Assembly: GCA_002438905.1 (NCBI GenBank)
Contig: DJSA01000058.1
Span: forward strand, 1 to 17,864
DNA from: Bacteroidales bacterium UBA6346
GTDB taxonomy: Bacteria > Bacteroidota > Bacteroidia > Bacteroidales > UBA932
DNA: 17,864 bases
Direction of reading: 5' to 3'
In this document: positions 8,684 to 15,541 of the stretch, piece by piece
How the letters are laid out: each line of letters starts with the position of its first letter
Position numbering within the stretch: position 1 is the first letter of the stretch
Program-made: the position numbers and the translations under genes
The notes under the pieces: model-generated
The model's database searches: none
What the model was told of the DNA's origin: nothing
Seen by the model: the letters and a program-made list of their open reading frames with translations, nothing else

Positions 8684-9174
8684 CAGATTTTGCAGCTATT
8701 GATTTCGAGACAGCCAACGAGTGCCCGAGCAGTGTCTGCTCCGTTGGCGTTGTGGTCGTCCGTGGAGGGGAGATCGCTGACAGTTTCTACAGTCTGATCC
8801 ACCCAGAGCCAGAGTATTACAAATGGTTCTGCCGGCAGGTGCACGGTCTCGGCCCGGAGGACACGGACGACGCGCCTGTGTTCCCTTTCGTTTGGGAAAA
8901 AATCAAGCCATTGATTGACGGGCTTCCTCTTGTGGCTCACAACAGTCGGTTCGACGAGGGTTGCCTGAAGAGCGTCTTCAATGTCTACCGTATGGACTAC
9001 CCTGACTATGAATTTTACGACACCCTTGCGGCCTCACGCGGGCATTTTGGCTGTACCCTCCCCAACCACCAGCTTCAGACCGTCGCCGCGGCCTGCGGGT
9101 ACGACCTCACACGCCACCATCACGCCTTGGCAGACGCGGAGGCCTGCGCGGCAATCGCTATGAGAATTCTGTAG
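8680..9174 (+). CDS. DnaQ-like 3'-5' exonuclease (DEDDh)
   Basis: A 164-residue stand-alone exonuclease domain of the DNA polymerase III epsilon/RNase T superfamily, expected to remove nucleotides from 3' ends with two metal ions. The DEDDh residues are visible: D8 and E10 in AIDFETAN, D92 in VAHNSRFDEG, H147 and D152 in HHALADAEA. I chose ATG 8680, which overlaps the WYL stop codon in ATGA, over a GTG four codons upstream. It is shorter than polymerase-associated epsilon subunits and lacks any polymerase-binding tail or UvrC-type nuclease fusion, so it is not the replicative proofreader. Coupling to a WYL regulator points to a repair or defence role. Ends in TAG; no strong terminator follows. 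Confidence 0.9.
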   Translation: MTDFAAIDFETANECPSSVCSVGVVVVRGGEIADSFYSLIHPEPEYYKWFCRQVHGLGPEDTDDAPVFPFVWEKIKPLIDGLPLVAHNSRFDEGCLKSVFNVYRMDYPDYEFYDTLAASRGHFGCTLPNHQLQTVAAACGYDLTRHHHALADAEACAAIAMRIL

Positions 9175-9282
9175 TGGCCTCTGGCCGACACCAAGGACGT
9201 GTCTTGTCACTTCCTGCCTATTACCATTTAGGATGATTTAACGAATGCGTCAGAATATTCATTGATTGTCAATTTCGCCATA

Positions 9283-9317
9283 CTGCCATATTTTTGCATC
9301 GAAAAGTTGTTACTTTG
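9283..9317 (+). promoter_or_regulatory. Promoter of the repeat-protein gene, with CTGCCAT element
   Basis: CTGCCAT at 9283-9289 is followed after 20 nt by TTACTTTG at 9310-9317, a slightly degenerate -7 box. The layout copies the promoter at 7681-7715, including an identical 15-mer (TACTGCCATATTTTT, 9281-9295) and the same distance to CTTTGCA. It lies within the upstream extension of the reading frame, so translation must start later. Confidence 0.6.
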
Positions 9318-9333
9318 CATGCACAAAAACAAA

Positions 9334-9858
9334 ATGAGTATGGAAAAGATCAATTTATGCGAGGGCGTTGTCGCCCAGATGATGGACACAGAGGCGTGGA
9401 ACAACATTTCGGGAAACTTCCCGTTCAGCGAGGCTCAACTGGAGAAGTACACTGACAAGCTCGACTGGAAGGAGGTGTCGGGCAACTCCAACATTTTCTG
9501 GACAATCCAGATGCTCGAAAAGTTCAAGAGGAAGCTGGACTGGACGGCACTCTCACGGCGCATTCAGGAGGAGAACGTCTCGACGGAGCTGCTGGAAAAG
9601 TTCAAGGACGACTGGAACTGGGAGGAACTCTCGGACAACAACTGCCTCACTCCTGAGCTCATCGATCAGTTCGCTGACTACATCAATTGGAAGACGCTTA
9701 TCAACAACTACAGTCTCAGCAAGCAAATTGCCACCGAGGAGTTCGTCCGGAAATATTCCGACAGAATCCCGGCCTGCGACTTCAAGGACTCGCGGCTCTG
9801 GAGGGAGCTGGTCGAATGGAAAGAGAAACAGATCAAGAAACAGATCTGCCTATGCTAA
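9334..9858 (+). CDS. Small protein of about 24-residue LEKF/DW repeats, function unknown
   Basis: A 174-residue soluble protein without signal peptide or membrane segment. It consists of imperfect repeats built on the pattern x-x-LLEKF-x-D-x-L-D-W-x-x-LS-x-N: residues 31-54 (LEKYTDKLDWKEVSGN), 55-81 (LEKFKRKLDWTALSRR), 82-104 (LEKFKDDWNWEELSDN), 105-132 (IDQFADYINWKTLINN) and a degenerate last unit at 133-150. A Lys/Glu-rich tail closes it. The pattern suggests stacked helical pairs and a binding scaffold. Similar repeat proteins occur in large DNA viruses and bacteria as far as I recall, without a known role. ATG 9334 (or 9340) is preferred, because upstream starts at 9262 and 9319 fall inside the promoter. 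Followed by a strong terminator, so it is probably monocistronic. Confidence 0.8.
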   Translation: MSMEKINLCEGVVAQMMDTEAWNNISGNFPFSEAQLEKYTDKLDWKEVSGNSNIFWTIQMLEKFKRKLDWTALSRRIQEENVSTELLEKFKDDWNWEELSDNNCLTPELIDQFADYINWKTLINNYSLSKQIATEEFVRKYSDRIPACDFKDSRLWRELVEWKEKQIKKQICLC

Positions 9859-9872
9859 AACGTATTCTGATG

Positions 9873-9908
9873 ACAGCGAGGTCGGGACACCAGCCTCGCT
9901 GTTGTTTT
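9873..9908 (+). terminator. Rho-independent terminator after the repeat-protein gene
   Basis: ACAGCGAGG (9873-9881) and CCTCGCTGT (9894-9902) form a perfect 9-bp stem with a 12-nt loop, followed by TGTTTTAT. It lies 15 nt after the stop codon of the plus-strand gene and separates it from the convergent FtsK-like pseudogene. Confidence 0.85.
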
Positions 9909-9952
9909 ATGAACACCTCTCCTGGCAAGTGCGCCGTCGGCTCCAGAAAACC

Positions 9953-10894
9953 TCATCCGATAGAGGAGACGGTGTGTGATTCCACGTAGGAGATCAAGCG
10001 GCCGATTTCCTCCGGGTTGATGTAGGCACCTTGGAGGCGAGTATCTTCTCCTCCGGTCTGGAAAATCATATCTCCGCTGCCGGCAAGTCTTTCCGCCTCG
10101 GGAGTGTCAAGGATTATCCTAGAATCGGTCGTGGATATAGTCCTGACTGCGATTCTTGTCGGGAAATTTGCCTTGATGAGACCTGTGATTCCTCTTGACG
10201 GTCTCTGTGTGGTCAAGATGAGATGAATGCCGACGGCTCTTCCCTTCTGTGCCAAACGGATGATGGATTCTGTGATGTTATGCGACATATTCACAGACTG
10301 CTTGTCACGCCTTACAGGAATGGTCAAGTCGGCATATTCATCAATGATGGTGACAATGTAAGGCAAGGTCTTGGAAATGCGCGCATTGTAAGTGCGAATG
10401 TTGCGGGTATGGGCGCCCGAAAGCAGTTCGTAGCGGTGTTCCATTTCCAGACATAGAGCCGCCAAGGTCTTGTCTGCATGAGCTGCCGTCTGCACGACAG
10501 GCTACTCTCCTGGCATAGAGGCTATATAGCTTCCGGAAAGGCGCTTGTAGGAGGAAAACTCGCAGCCCTTGGGATCGAGGAGAACTAACTTCAGTTCTGA
10601 CGGGCGCTTTGAATATAACAGAGAGACGACTATGGCGTGGATCGCCGCCGTCTTGCCTTGCTTTGTGGCTCCGGCGATAAGCAAGTCTGGAGCCTTGGCC
10701 AAATCAAAGACCACAGCTTTGTCCCCGGATGTCCGCCCGAGAGCCACCGGCAGTTCCGCCCCACTGTTCCGGAACGCCTCATCACTCAGAACCGAGCGCA
10801 TAGTCACTTTGCCTTCAGTAACACATTCATCCAGCAAATCCAAAGAAGGCAGCTGGTAGTCAGTTGCTGTTATTTCTTTTTTCATATAATTCAT
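9953..10894 (-). pseudogene. Truncated FtsK/SpoIIIE-like DNA translocase motor, interrupted by an in-frame TAG
   Basis: One reading frame of about 313 codons, split by TAG at 10504-10502. The first part has YQLPSLDLLDE, a short joining stretch, then LPVALGR and a Walker A motif GATKQGKT; the second has the Walker B segment PYIVTIIDEYADLT and LTTQRPSRGITG. Frame and homology continue across the stop (MPGE-stop-PVVQTAAHADKT), so it is a nonsense change, not two genes. Against normal FtsK (about 800 residues) it lacks the four-helix membrane domain, most of the alpha domain between DLLDE and the LSDEAF segment, and the gamma domain. It therefore cannot be the cell-division FtsK. It is either a decayed duplicate or a specialised motor that recently lost function. 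The start could be ATG 10894 or 10885. It lies 66 nt after the metallophosphoesterase gene on the same strand. Confidence 0.8.
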
Positions 10895-10907
10895 TATCAA
10901 TATTTTA

Positions 10908-10942
10908 CAAAATAAACCATCTCAAACTGGAGGACTGCCATC
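10908..10942 (-). promoter_or_regulatory. Possible promoter of the FtsK-like gene with inverted TGCCAT element
   Basis: On the minus strand TTATTTTG (10915-10908) resembles a -7 box and lies just ahead of ATG 10894. The 7 nt located 20 nt upstream read GATGGCA (10942-10936), the reverse complement of the TGCCAT core seen at the same place in neighbouring promoters. Weak by itself. Confidence 0.35.
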
Positions 10943-10960
10943 CCCCAACTCCGAGCCATA

Positions 10961-11557
10961 TCAGATGGTCAAGACGTGGATATCCGCATCAGTCAGATCG
11001 TAGCCTTCCCCCAAGACAGCCCCATTGGAGAAGACTGTCCCATTCCGTTCCTCCACGCCCTCCGCTTTATGAATATGCCCAAACAGATGGAGTTTGGGGC
11101 GAACCTGCATAACGCGCTGCCACAAAACAGAATCTCCGTAGCGAATCTCATCTGAGAGGTCAAGAATATCATTAGGCGGCTGATGGGTGACAAGGACGTC
11201 CGTGCCCGCAGGTATATTCTTAAAATCATTTTCCACCTGCCCCGTCACGGCATCCTCGAAAAACATCGGCACGCCGTAGAACTTGACCCCCTCTATCAGG
11301 ACTCCTGAATTGCAGAGATAGTGGCAGTTATCGTCAAGCCCCTCCAGCGCGGCTCCCCGTAGGCAAAAGTCGTGGTTGCCGGCGATGAAGACCTTGTGCC
11401 TGTACGGAAGATCGCAGAACCATTCCATAAAGTCCAGCGCCTCCGCCTCAGTCCCCGCCATCGTGAAGTCTCCGGAATGCACAATCACATCACCCTCCGG
11501 CAGCCTATTCAGCCGCTGGTGCACATTGTGCGTGTCCGAAATGTGTATGATTCTCAT
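10961..11557 (-). CDS. Calcineurin-like metallophosphoesterase
   Basis: A 198-residue enzyme with the full set of dinuclear metal-binding motifs: D8 and H10 (HISDTHN), D30 (VHSGDFT), N61 and H62 (GNHD), H125 (VTHQPP), H161 and H163 (FGHIH). It is expected to hydrolyse phosphoester bonds; the small single-domain form with DTHN and THQPP is typical of bacterial predicted phosphoesterases whose substrate (cyclic nucleotide, nucleotide or other) is unknown. No signal peptide, so cytoplasmic. I chose ATG 11557, which begins MRIIHISDTH, because an in-frame upstream extension of 19 codons runs through the -7 box. It has its own promoter at 11585-11619 with a palindromic element. The FtsK-like pseudogene is next on the same strand. 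Confidence 0.92.
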   Translation of the reverse strand: MRIIHISDTHNVHQRLNRLPEGDVIVHSGDFTMAGTEAEALDFMEWFCDLPYRHKVFIAGNHDFCLRGAALEGLDDNCHYLCNSGVLIEGVKFYGVPMFFEDAVTGQVENDFKNIPAGTDVLVTHQPPNDILDLSDEIRYGDSVLWQRVMQVRPKLHLFGHIHKAEGVEERNGTVFSNGAVLGEGYDLTDADIHVLTI

Positions 11558-11584
11558 ATCTCTTGGCCTAATGGTTTGTTTCCG

Positions 11585-11619
11585 CAAAGATAGGCCGCCA
11601 CGTTGCCATTTCATGGCAG
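11585..11619 (-). promoter_or_regulatory. Promoter of the metallophosphoesterase gene with palindromic TGCCAT element
   Basis: On the minus strand TATCTTTG (11592-11585) is a perfect -7 box, 27 nt before ATG 11557. CTGCCAT (11619-11613) lies exactly 20 nt upstream of it. It forms half of the perfect palindrome TGCCATTTCATGGCA (11604-11618). Confidence 0.7.
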
Positions 11620-11652
11620 TTGTAAATTCAACTCTGCCCCCAAATTCGCAAC

Positions 11653-13995
11653 CTATTCCGGAAGGCAGTCAATCAATGCCCTTAATTCAGTGACAATCAT
11701 TCCGGCAGGCATAATATTCAGTGGCTTCCAAGCATACCACCATTGGTTATCCTCATATATCTCATATGAACCATCCAGTTTCGGCACATCATTTCGGTTG
11801 CTGTCGATCATTGTTCCCGGAAGTTTTCTTAAGCCTAATTCCAATTTCGATTGATTATAGCCCCAACATACGCATACAAGATATTTCCCATGAGGAACAC
11901 CGACACTAATCCACTCCCTCGTCCAATCAAGAACGCGTTCCAATGGATAATCCTTGGCTCCTGCCGCAAAATAGAATTTCGAGCCTACAATGCTGTCGGC
12001 GATCTTCAGAAAAGTCTCCTTTCGTTTCTGCAAATCATCCGAGAGCACTATTTTCTCGAACAGAGGAGCAAACAAATCATAGCAGCTTTTGTAAATCTCA
12101 CAACACCTTCCAAAAGTTACAGATGCGAACTTGCAACTTTCCTCTTGGTTCCAAACGATGTCATTTTTAAAATCCATCGATGATTCATCAAAAAGAAGAG
12201 CCGCTTTATTCTCAGCGTAGAAATCATAGTCTTCCTTATTGCTTTTAGACCTGTTTTCTTCAAATGGGATGGCGGCAATGTTTCCTATATTCCAAAGCCA
12301 GCCCTTGCAATATTCTCTGAAAGCGCCTCTTCTGTTTACTATCCATTCCTGAGGCGTGATATGGTCATAATCCCACGGACGGTTATGGCTATCCCACATA
12401 TCCTGACGAGCCGGATCATACATCCTGAAACGAGTGTTGATGAACGTCCTTTGGGCAAAAAGAAGCATCTCTTTGCTTGATTCAGACTTAAACCAAAATA
12501 CTCTGTTTGCAAAATCCTGCCAAGGATAGTATTCTTCAGCCCCTATTTGCCAATCAGGATCTGACTTTACCGTGAAGAAATTCCTCATCTCTTCCGGTGT
12601 ATAAGGAACAACAAGCCATCCATTCACAAAAGAAAGTGATACGGCACGTCTGACAGCACCTATGTTAATTCCATCCCTGCATTGATTGAAAACTTCAGCA
12701 ACCACCTTTGCAACATCTTTGCTGAACCAATGGAGATAAAAAGCCAAGGCCATAATTTCTTTTCTTGAAAGGCTCATTTCCCCATCAAGAGACTCCGATG
12801 CGAAATACATCAACAGCAAATATATCTCCATAGAGTTTCTCGCAATACTTGTTCGAAGTACTGCTGGAGTCGAATCCGGAGAAGGATTCTTTTCAACGTT
12901 GAAAACATTCAGCCATTCATCAATGACCTTCATTATCCTCTCCAATTTGTCACTGCCATACAAGTCATCGATCCTCTGCTTTGCCATCCCGTCTTTCGCC
13001 AAAGAGCGTATTTGTTTCACAGACATCGCCCCTTTGAATGCCTTGTCTTGTGAAGGATTCGTCAGTGCAAGGCGGAACGCAAGCATCACAAGTCTTGCCG
13101 GGGGCATATATTGTTCGGCAATGCGATCATTTTTAGTCTTGATTTCTGGCCAATATGCCTTTATAGCAGAATAGCTGAGTTCCTCCTGCGTAATCCTTGT
13201 GCCACCTGTGTTCAATCTCGTAAACAAAGTCTCCAGCGTAGTGACTCCACCTTCATTATTCACTACTGAAGTTTCATTTTCCAAGACATTGCGTGTCAGA
13301 AGAATGCAAGGAATACTGTAATCTTTCAGCCTATTAAAGGCATCGTAGAATGAGGATATTCTTTCAGTATCTTCTTCAGTAACAGGATTAATTTCCAAGC
13401 AACGTAACTTTTCTTGTCCGCACTTATCAATTATGTACTTTGTAAAGGTTACCTTATCTTTGACTGGGGCATCCAAGAAGAACTGAAGCGGAATGGGCCT
13501 CGATGCCTTTATTGGCCAGGTGTCATGCAAGTCAACGACATCGTTATAAATGTTTTTCCCAGCGAAGCCAAATTCCTTTAGCGCCAAGCGCCTGTCTGGC
13601 GCAGAAAGGGTGCTGCACTCATCATTATTCGCAAATCCCCACGGATGTGCTACCGCAGTGGCTTTTATCCAAAATTTTCTAGAACTATTATTCGCCTCTT
13701 CAGGGTTGATGTCAAGCCACAGGATGGCGCGAGGTTTTTTAACAGCACCGAAACCTATTGATATGGCATTAAACCGTTGCTGTCCATCCATCAGATAATA
13801 CCAGTCCTTATTCTCAGGAACATCCGAAAGCATAAATGAACCTACAGGAAAGCCGCGCAGAATTGAGTCCCACAAGAGTTCAACCTGAGCAGGTTTCCAT
13901 ACAAGCCCGCGCTGGAGTTCGGGAATCTTCACAACGGAATCGTCTGATGTCCATAATGAGATCTCCTTTAAGGTAAATGTTAAGTTTGTAGTCAT
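11653..13995 (-). CDS. DUF262 / HNH (DUF1524-like) protein, GmrSD-type putative restriction enzyme
   Basis: A 780-residue protein. The N-terminal DUF262 (ParB-like fold, NTP-using) domain shows IPELQRGLVW at 24-33, LMDGQQRFNAI at 68-78 and FTRLNTGGTRITQEEL at 258-273. A central helical region follows. An HNH-type nuclease segment lies at about 540-590: DYDHITPQEW (DH at 544-545), NIGNIAAI and NRSKSNKEDY, as in DUF1524. DUF262-DUF1524 proteins such as GmrSD cleave modified phage DNA, so a type IV restriction or anti-phage role is likely. About 190 residues after the nuclease motif (with DWTREWISVG and WWYAWKPLN) are extra relative to a minimal GmrSD fusion and I do not recognise them. Codons are visibly more A/T-rich than in the flanking genes, suggesting transfer. 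Ends in TAG. Confidence 0.85.
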   Translation of the reverse strand: MTTNLTFTLKEISLWTSDDSVVKIPELQRGLVWKPAQVELLWDSILRGFPVGSFMLSDVPENKDWYYLMDGQQRFNAISIGFGAVKKPRAILWLDINPEEANNSSRKFWIKATAVAHPWGFANNDECSTLSAPDRRLALKEFGFAGKNIYNDVVDLHDTWPIKASRPIPLQFFLDAPVKDKVTFTKYIIDKCGQEKLRCLEINPVTEEDTERISSFYDAFNRLKDYSIPCILLTRNVLENETSVVNNEGGVTTLETLFTRLNTGGTRITQEELSYSAIKAYWPEIKTKNDRIAEQYMPPARLVMLAFRLALTNPSQDKAFKGAMSVKQIRSLAKDGMAKQRIDDLYGSDKLERIMKVIDEWLNVFNVEKNPSPDSTPAVLRTSIARNSMEIYLLLMYFASESLDGEMSLSRKEIMALAFYLHWFSKDVAKVVAEVFNQCRDGINIGAVRRAVSLSFVNGWLVVPYTPEEMRNFFTVKSDPDWQIGAEEYYPWQDFANRVFWFKSESSKEMLLFAQRTFINTRFRMYDPARQDMWDSHNRPWDYDHITPQEWIVNRRGAFREYCKGWLWNIGNIAAIPFEENRSKSNKEDYDFYAENKAALLFDESSMDFKNDIVWNQEESCKFASVTFGRCCEIYKSCYDLFAPLFEKIVLSDDLQKRKETFLKIADSIVGSKFYFAAGAKDYPLERVLDWTREWISVGVPHGKYLVCVCWGYNQSKLELGLRKLPGTMIDSNRNDVPKLDGSYEIYEDNQWWYAWKPLNIMPAGMIVTELRALIDCLPE

Positions 13996-14388
13996 ATCAT
14001 CTATAATTTGTTGTTTATTCTTCAGCCATTTGTGCCATCAGAAATGTCGGTATATAATCAAAGCGTGGCACCGTCGCTCATTTTAGAATACCGGTTCTGG
14101 AATACCTTTGGAATAAAATAAGCAGCAGTCCCACGCACAATCCCGCAGAAGCGGGATATGACGAGGGAAAATGTCCGCTTACTCTCTTCCAAGTGAATTT
14201 TCCAGATTCGTATTCGAGAATAAACTTACACTTCCGTGTTTTCGGATATGTTGCGTAAAAGTACATAATCATCTTTGAAAAAAAACAAGGCTGCCGCATA
14301 TAATTTCCCAAACTTTTATAACACCAGTTTTTACTGTTCATCCTTGCTCGTGACTAAACGTCATGGCAGATTTGCTTTAAATCCTTGG

Positions 14389-14423
14389 CAAAGATGGGAC
14401 GGTTAACTGCAATAATCCGGCAG
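14389..14423 (-). promoter_or_regulatory. Possible minus-strand promoter toward the DUF262 gene
   Basis: On the minus strand CTGCCGG (14423-14417) is followed after exactly 20 nt by CATCTTTG (14396-14389), one base off TAnnTTTG. The architecture matches the neighbouring promoters. If real, the DUF262 transcript would have a leader of nearly 390 nt, which includes the GC hairpin at 14140-14157. Confidence 0.35.
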
Positions 14424-14441
14424 TGCGGTCGATCTGTGTAA

Positions 14442-14476
14442 CTGTCAGATTTTAGCAGGACGGTTGTATATTTTTG
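14442..14476 (+). promoter_or_regulatory. Promoter of the 347-residue protein gene
   Basis: TATTTTTG at 14469-14476 is a perfect -7 box, 17 nt before ATG 14494. CTGTCAG at 14442-14448 lies exactly 20 nt upstream, a variant of the CTGCCAT element. The box overlaps the apparent upstream TTG start at 14464, which is therefore rejected. Confidence 0.6.
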
Positions 14477-14493
14477 CAGAAAAAGAAAATACA

Positions 14494-15537
14494 ATGGAAA
14501 AGTTTAAGGTAAGAAACCTGACGTTCGAGGAGACAATGGGGTTAGCCGCCGCAATGCCGACCCCGGAGATGACTCTGACAATATACCACCGCGAATTGGC
14601 AGAGAGGGAGCAGAAAATCCTTTCGATCACAGGTGATCCTATAAGCTGCATAGACTATTCATGGCTCAAGGATGTTAACAAAAAAGAAACTGTTGAGTCC
14701 TTGCTGTTGGAGCGTTATCGCATTCTTTCAGAGATGTTTGAACTGCATTGTTCCAAGACGGAAGCCAAACGGTTCGAAAGTCTGAACGAAAGACTGTTTA
14801 CTCTCACCGGGGACATGTTCTCAAGAACAGGGACAATGTACCGGCAGATATTATCATCTCCTTTAGAAGAGAAGGATGACGACCTTACGGTGGAGGGATG
14901 CCTGCGTTATTGGGGAGACACGGCTCAGGATGTACTCCATTTGGAGGACGATGAATATTACCGCTCGGATTTCACCAAAATGATAATTGTGAACGCTCTC
15001 CTCCAACAGGAGAAACTAGGCGACATGGAGCTGATGACCTGCGACCCATACTGGGATGCTTCCAAGGGATTGAAACCCACAATGAGCGATAAGGAATTGG
15101 GGCTTGAGAACACGCTTGACGATGGAACGACCTGGGCAGAGGGATGGATGCGCAATCCGAAACTGGAGCACATTTGCGTCTGCTATGCCACCCATGCGCT
15201 TATTACCCACTCAGGCTACTCAATCCCGGATTTTCTTCGCTTGAACACATTTGAGGTAAAAGTCACGGCAATGATTCAGCAGATCAGTGAGCAGGACGGG
15301 TCACGCCTCTGGTGGTGGGAAAGGTGTAAGGAAAGACAGTTCACGGACAAATTCCTCCACGAGGCGGAGCATCGCCCATCAGGACAATCACTTGGCGAAT
15401 TCATCTGGAACAGATGCGTTGAATATTTCGGTCTGAACGACATGGATAATGTCGGCAAACTGCCAGACTGCAGGAAAGACGACAATCAAGTTATGGCATT
15501 CATGCACGCTCTGTGGCAAGATATCCTCAAAAAGTGA
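14494..15537 (+). CDS. Hypothetical protein, 347 residues, no recognised domain
   Basis: I do not recognise a family. The protein begins MEKFKVRNLTFEETMGLAAA, is soluble (no signal peptide or clear membrane segment), acidic and largely helical in appearance. It has a conserved-looking tryptophan-rich stretch, SRLWWWERCKERQFTDKF at about 277-294, and several segments with C and H spaced irregularly (HICVCYATHALITHSGY at about 226-242) that do not form an obvious zinc site. Codon use is normal for the window, and it has its own promoter, so expression is likely. Convergent with the secreted nuclease gene, with only 4 nt between the stop codons and no hairpin between them. Its position in the accessory block is the only hint of function. 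Confidence 0.75.
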   Translation: MEKFKVRNLTFEETMGLAAAMPTPEMTLTIYHRELAEREQKILSITGDPISCIDYSWLKDVNKKETVESLLLERYRILSEMFELHCSKTEAKRFESLNERLFTLTGDMFSRTGTMYRQILSSPLEEKDDDLTVEGCLRYWGDTAQDVLHLEDDEYYRSDFTKMIIVNALLQQEKLGDMELMTCDPYWDASKGLKPTMSDKELGLENTLDDGTTWAEGWMRNPKLEHICVCYATHALITHSGYSIPDFLRLNTFEVKVTAMIQQISEQDGSRLWWWERCKERQFTDKFLHEAEHRPSGQSLGEFIWNRCVEYFGLNDMDNVGKLPDCRKDDNQVMAFMHALWQDILKK

Positions 15538-15541
15538 GTTG

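Larger units (their letters stand above)
13996..14493. other. Gene-poor 498-nt interval between two divergent accessory genes
   Basis: I see no convincing gene. A minus-strand frame of 87 codons (14078-14341) lacks a recognisable domain and its composition is not gene-like. The stretch holds a perfect hairpin ATCCCGC-AGAA-GCGGGAT (14140-14157), the palindrome-like TATTC-GA-GAATA near 14209-14220, direct repeats of GAATACC at 14086 and 14100 (14-nt spacing), and two divergent promoter candidates at 14389-14423 and 14442-14476. It could contain a long 5' leader of the DUF262 gene or the remains of an intergenic repeat. Confidence 0.5.

Noticed and set aside
9976..9987. parS-like sequence TTCCACGTAGGA
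   Set aside because: It departs from the parS palindrome in the second half and lies inside the FtsK-like frame, away from parAB; expected by chance.
10502..10504. TAG as a recoded sense codon (for example pyrrolysine or suppressed amber)
   Set aside because: TAG terminates parA, the exonuclease, the DUF262 gene and the tmRNA tag in this window, so a nonsense change is the simpler explanation.
14078..14341. Minus-strand 87-codon frame as a gene
   Set aside because: No domain, odd composition, no promoter at a suitable distance except a weak one, and it contains the GC hairpin.
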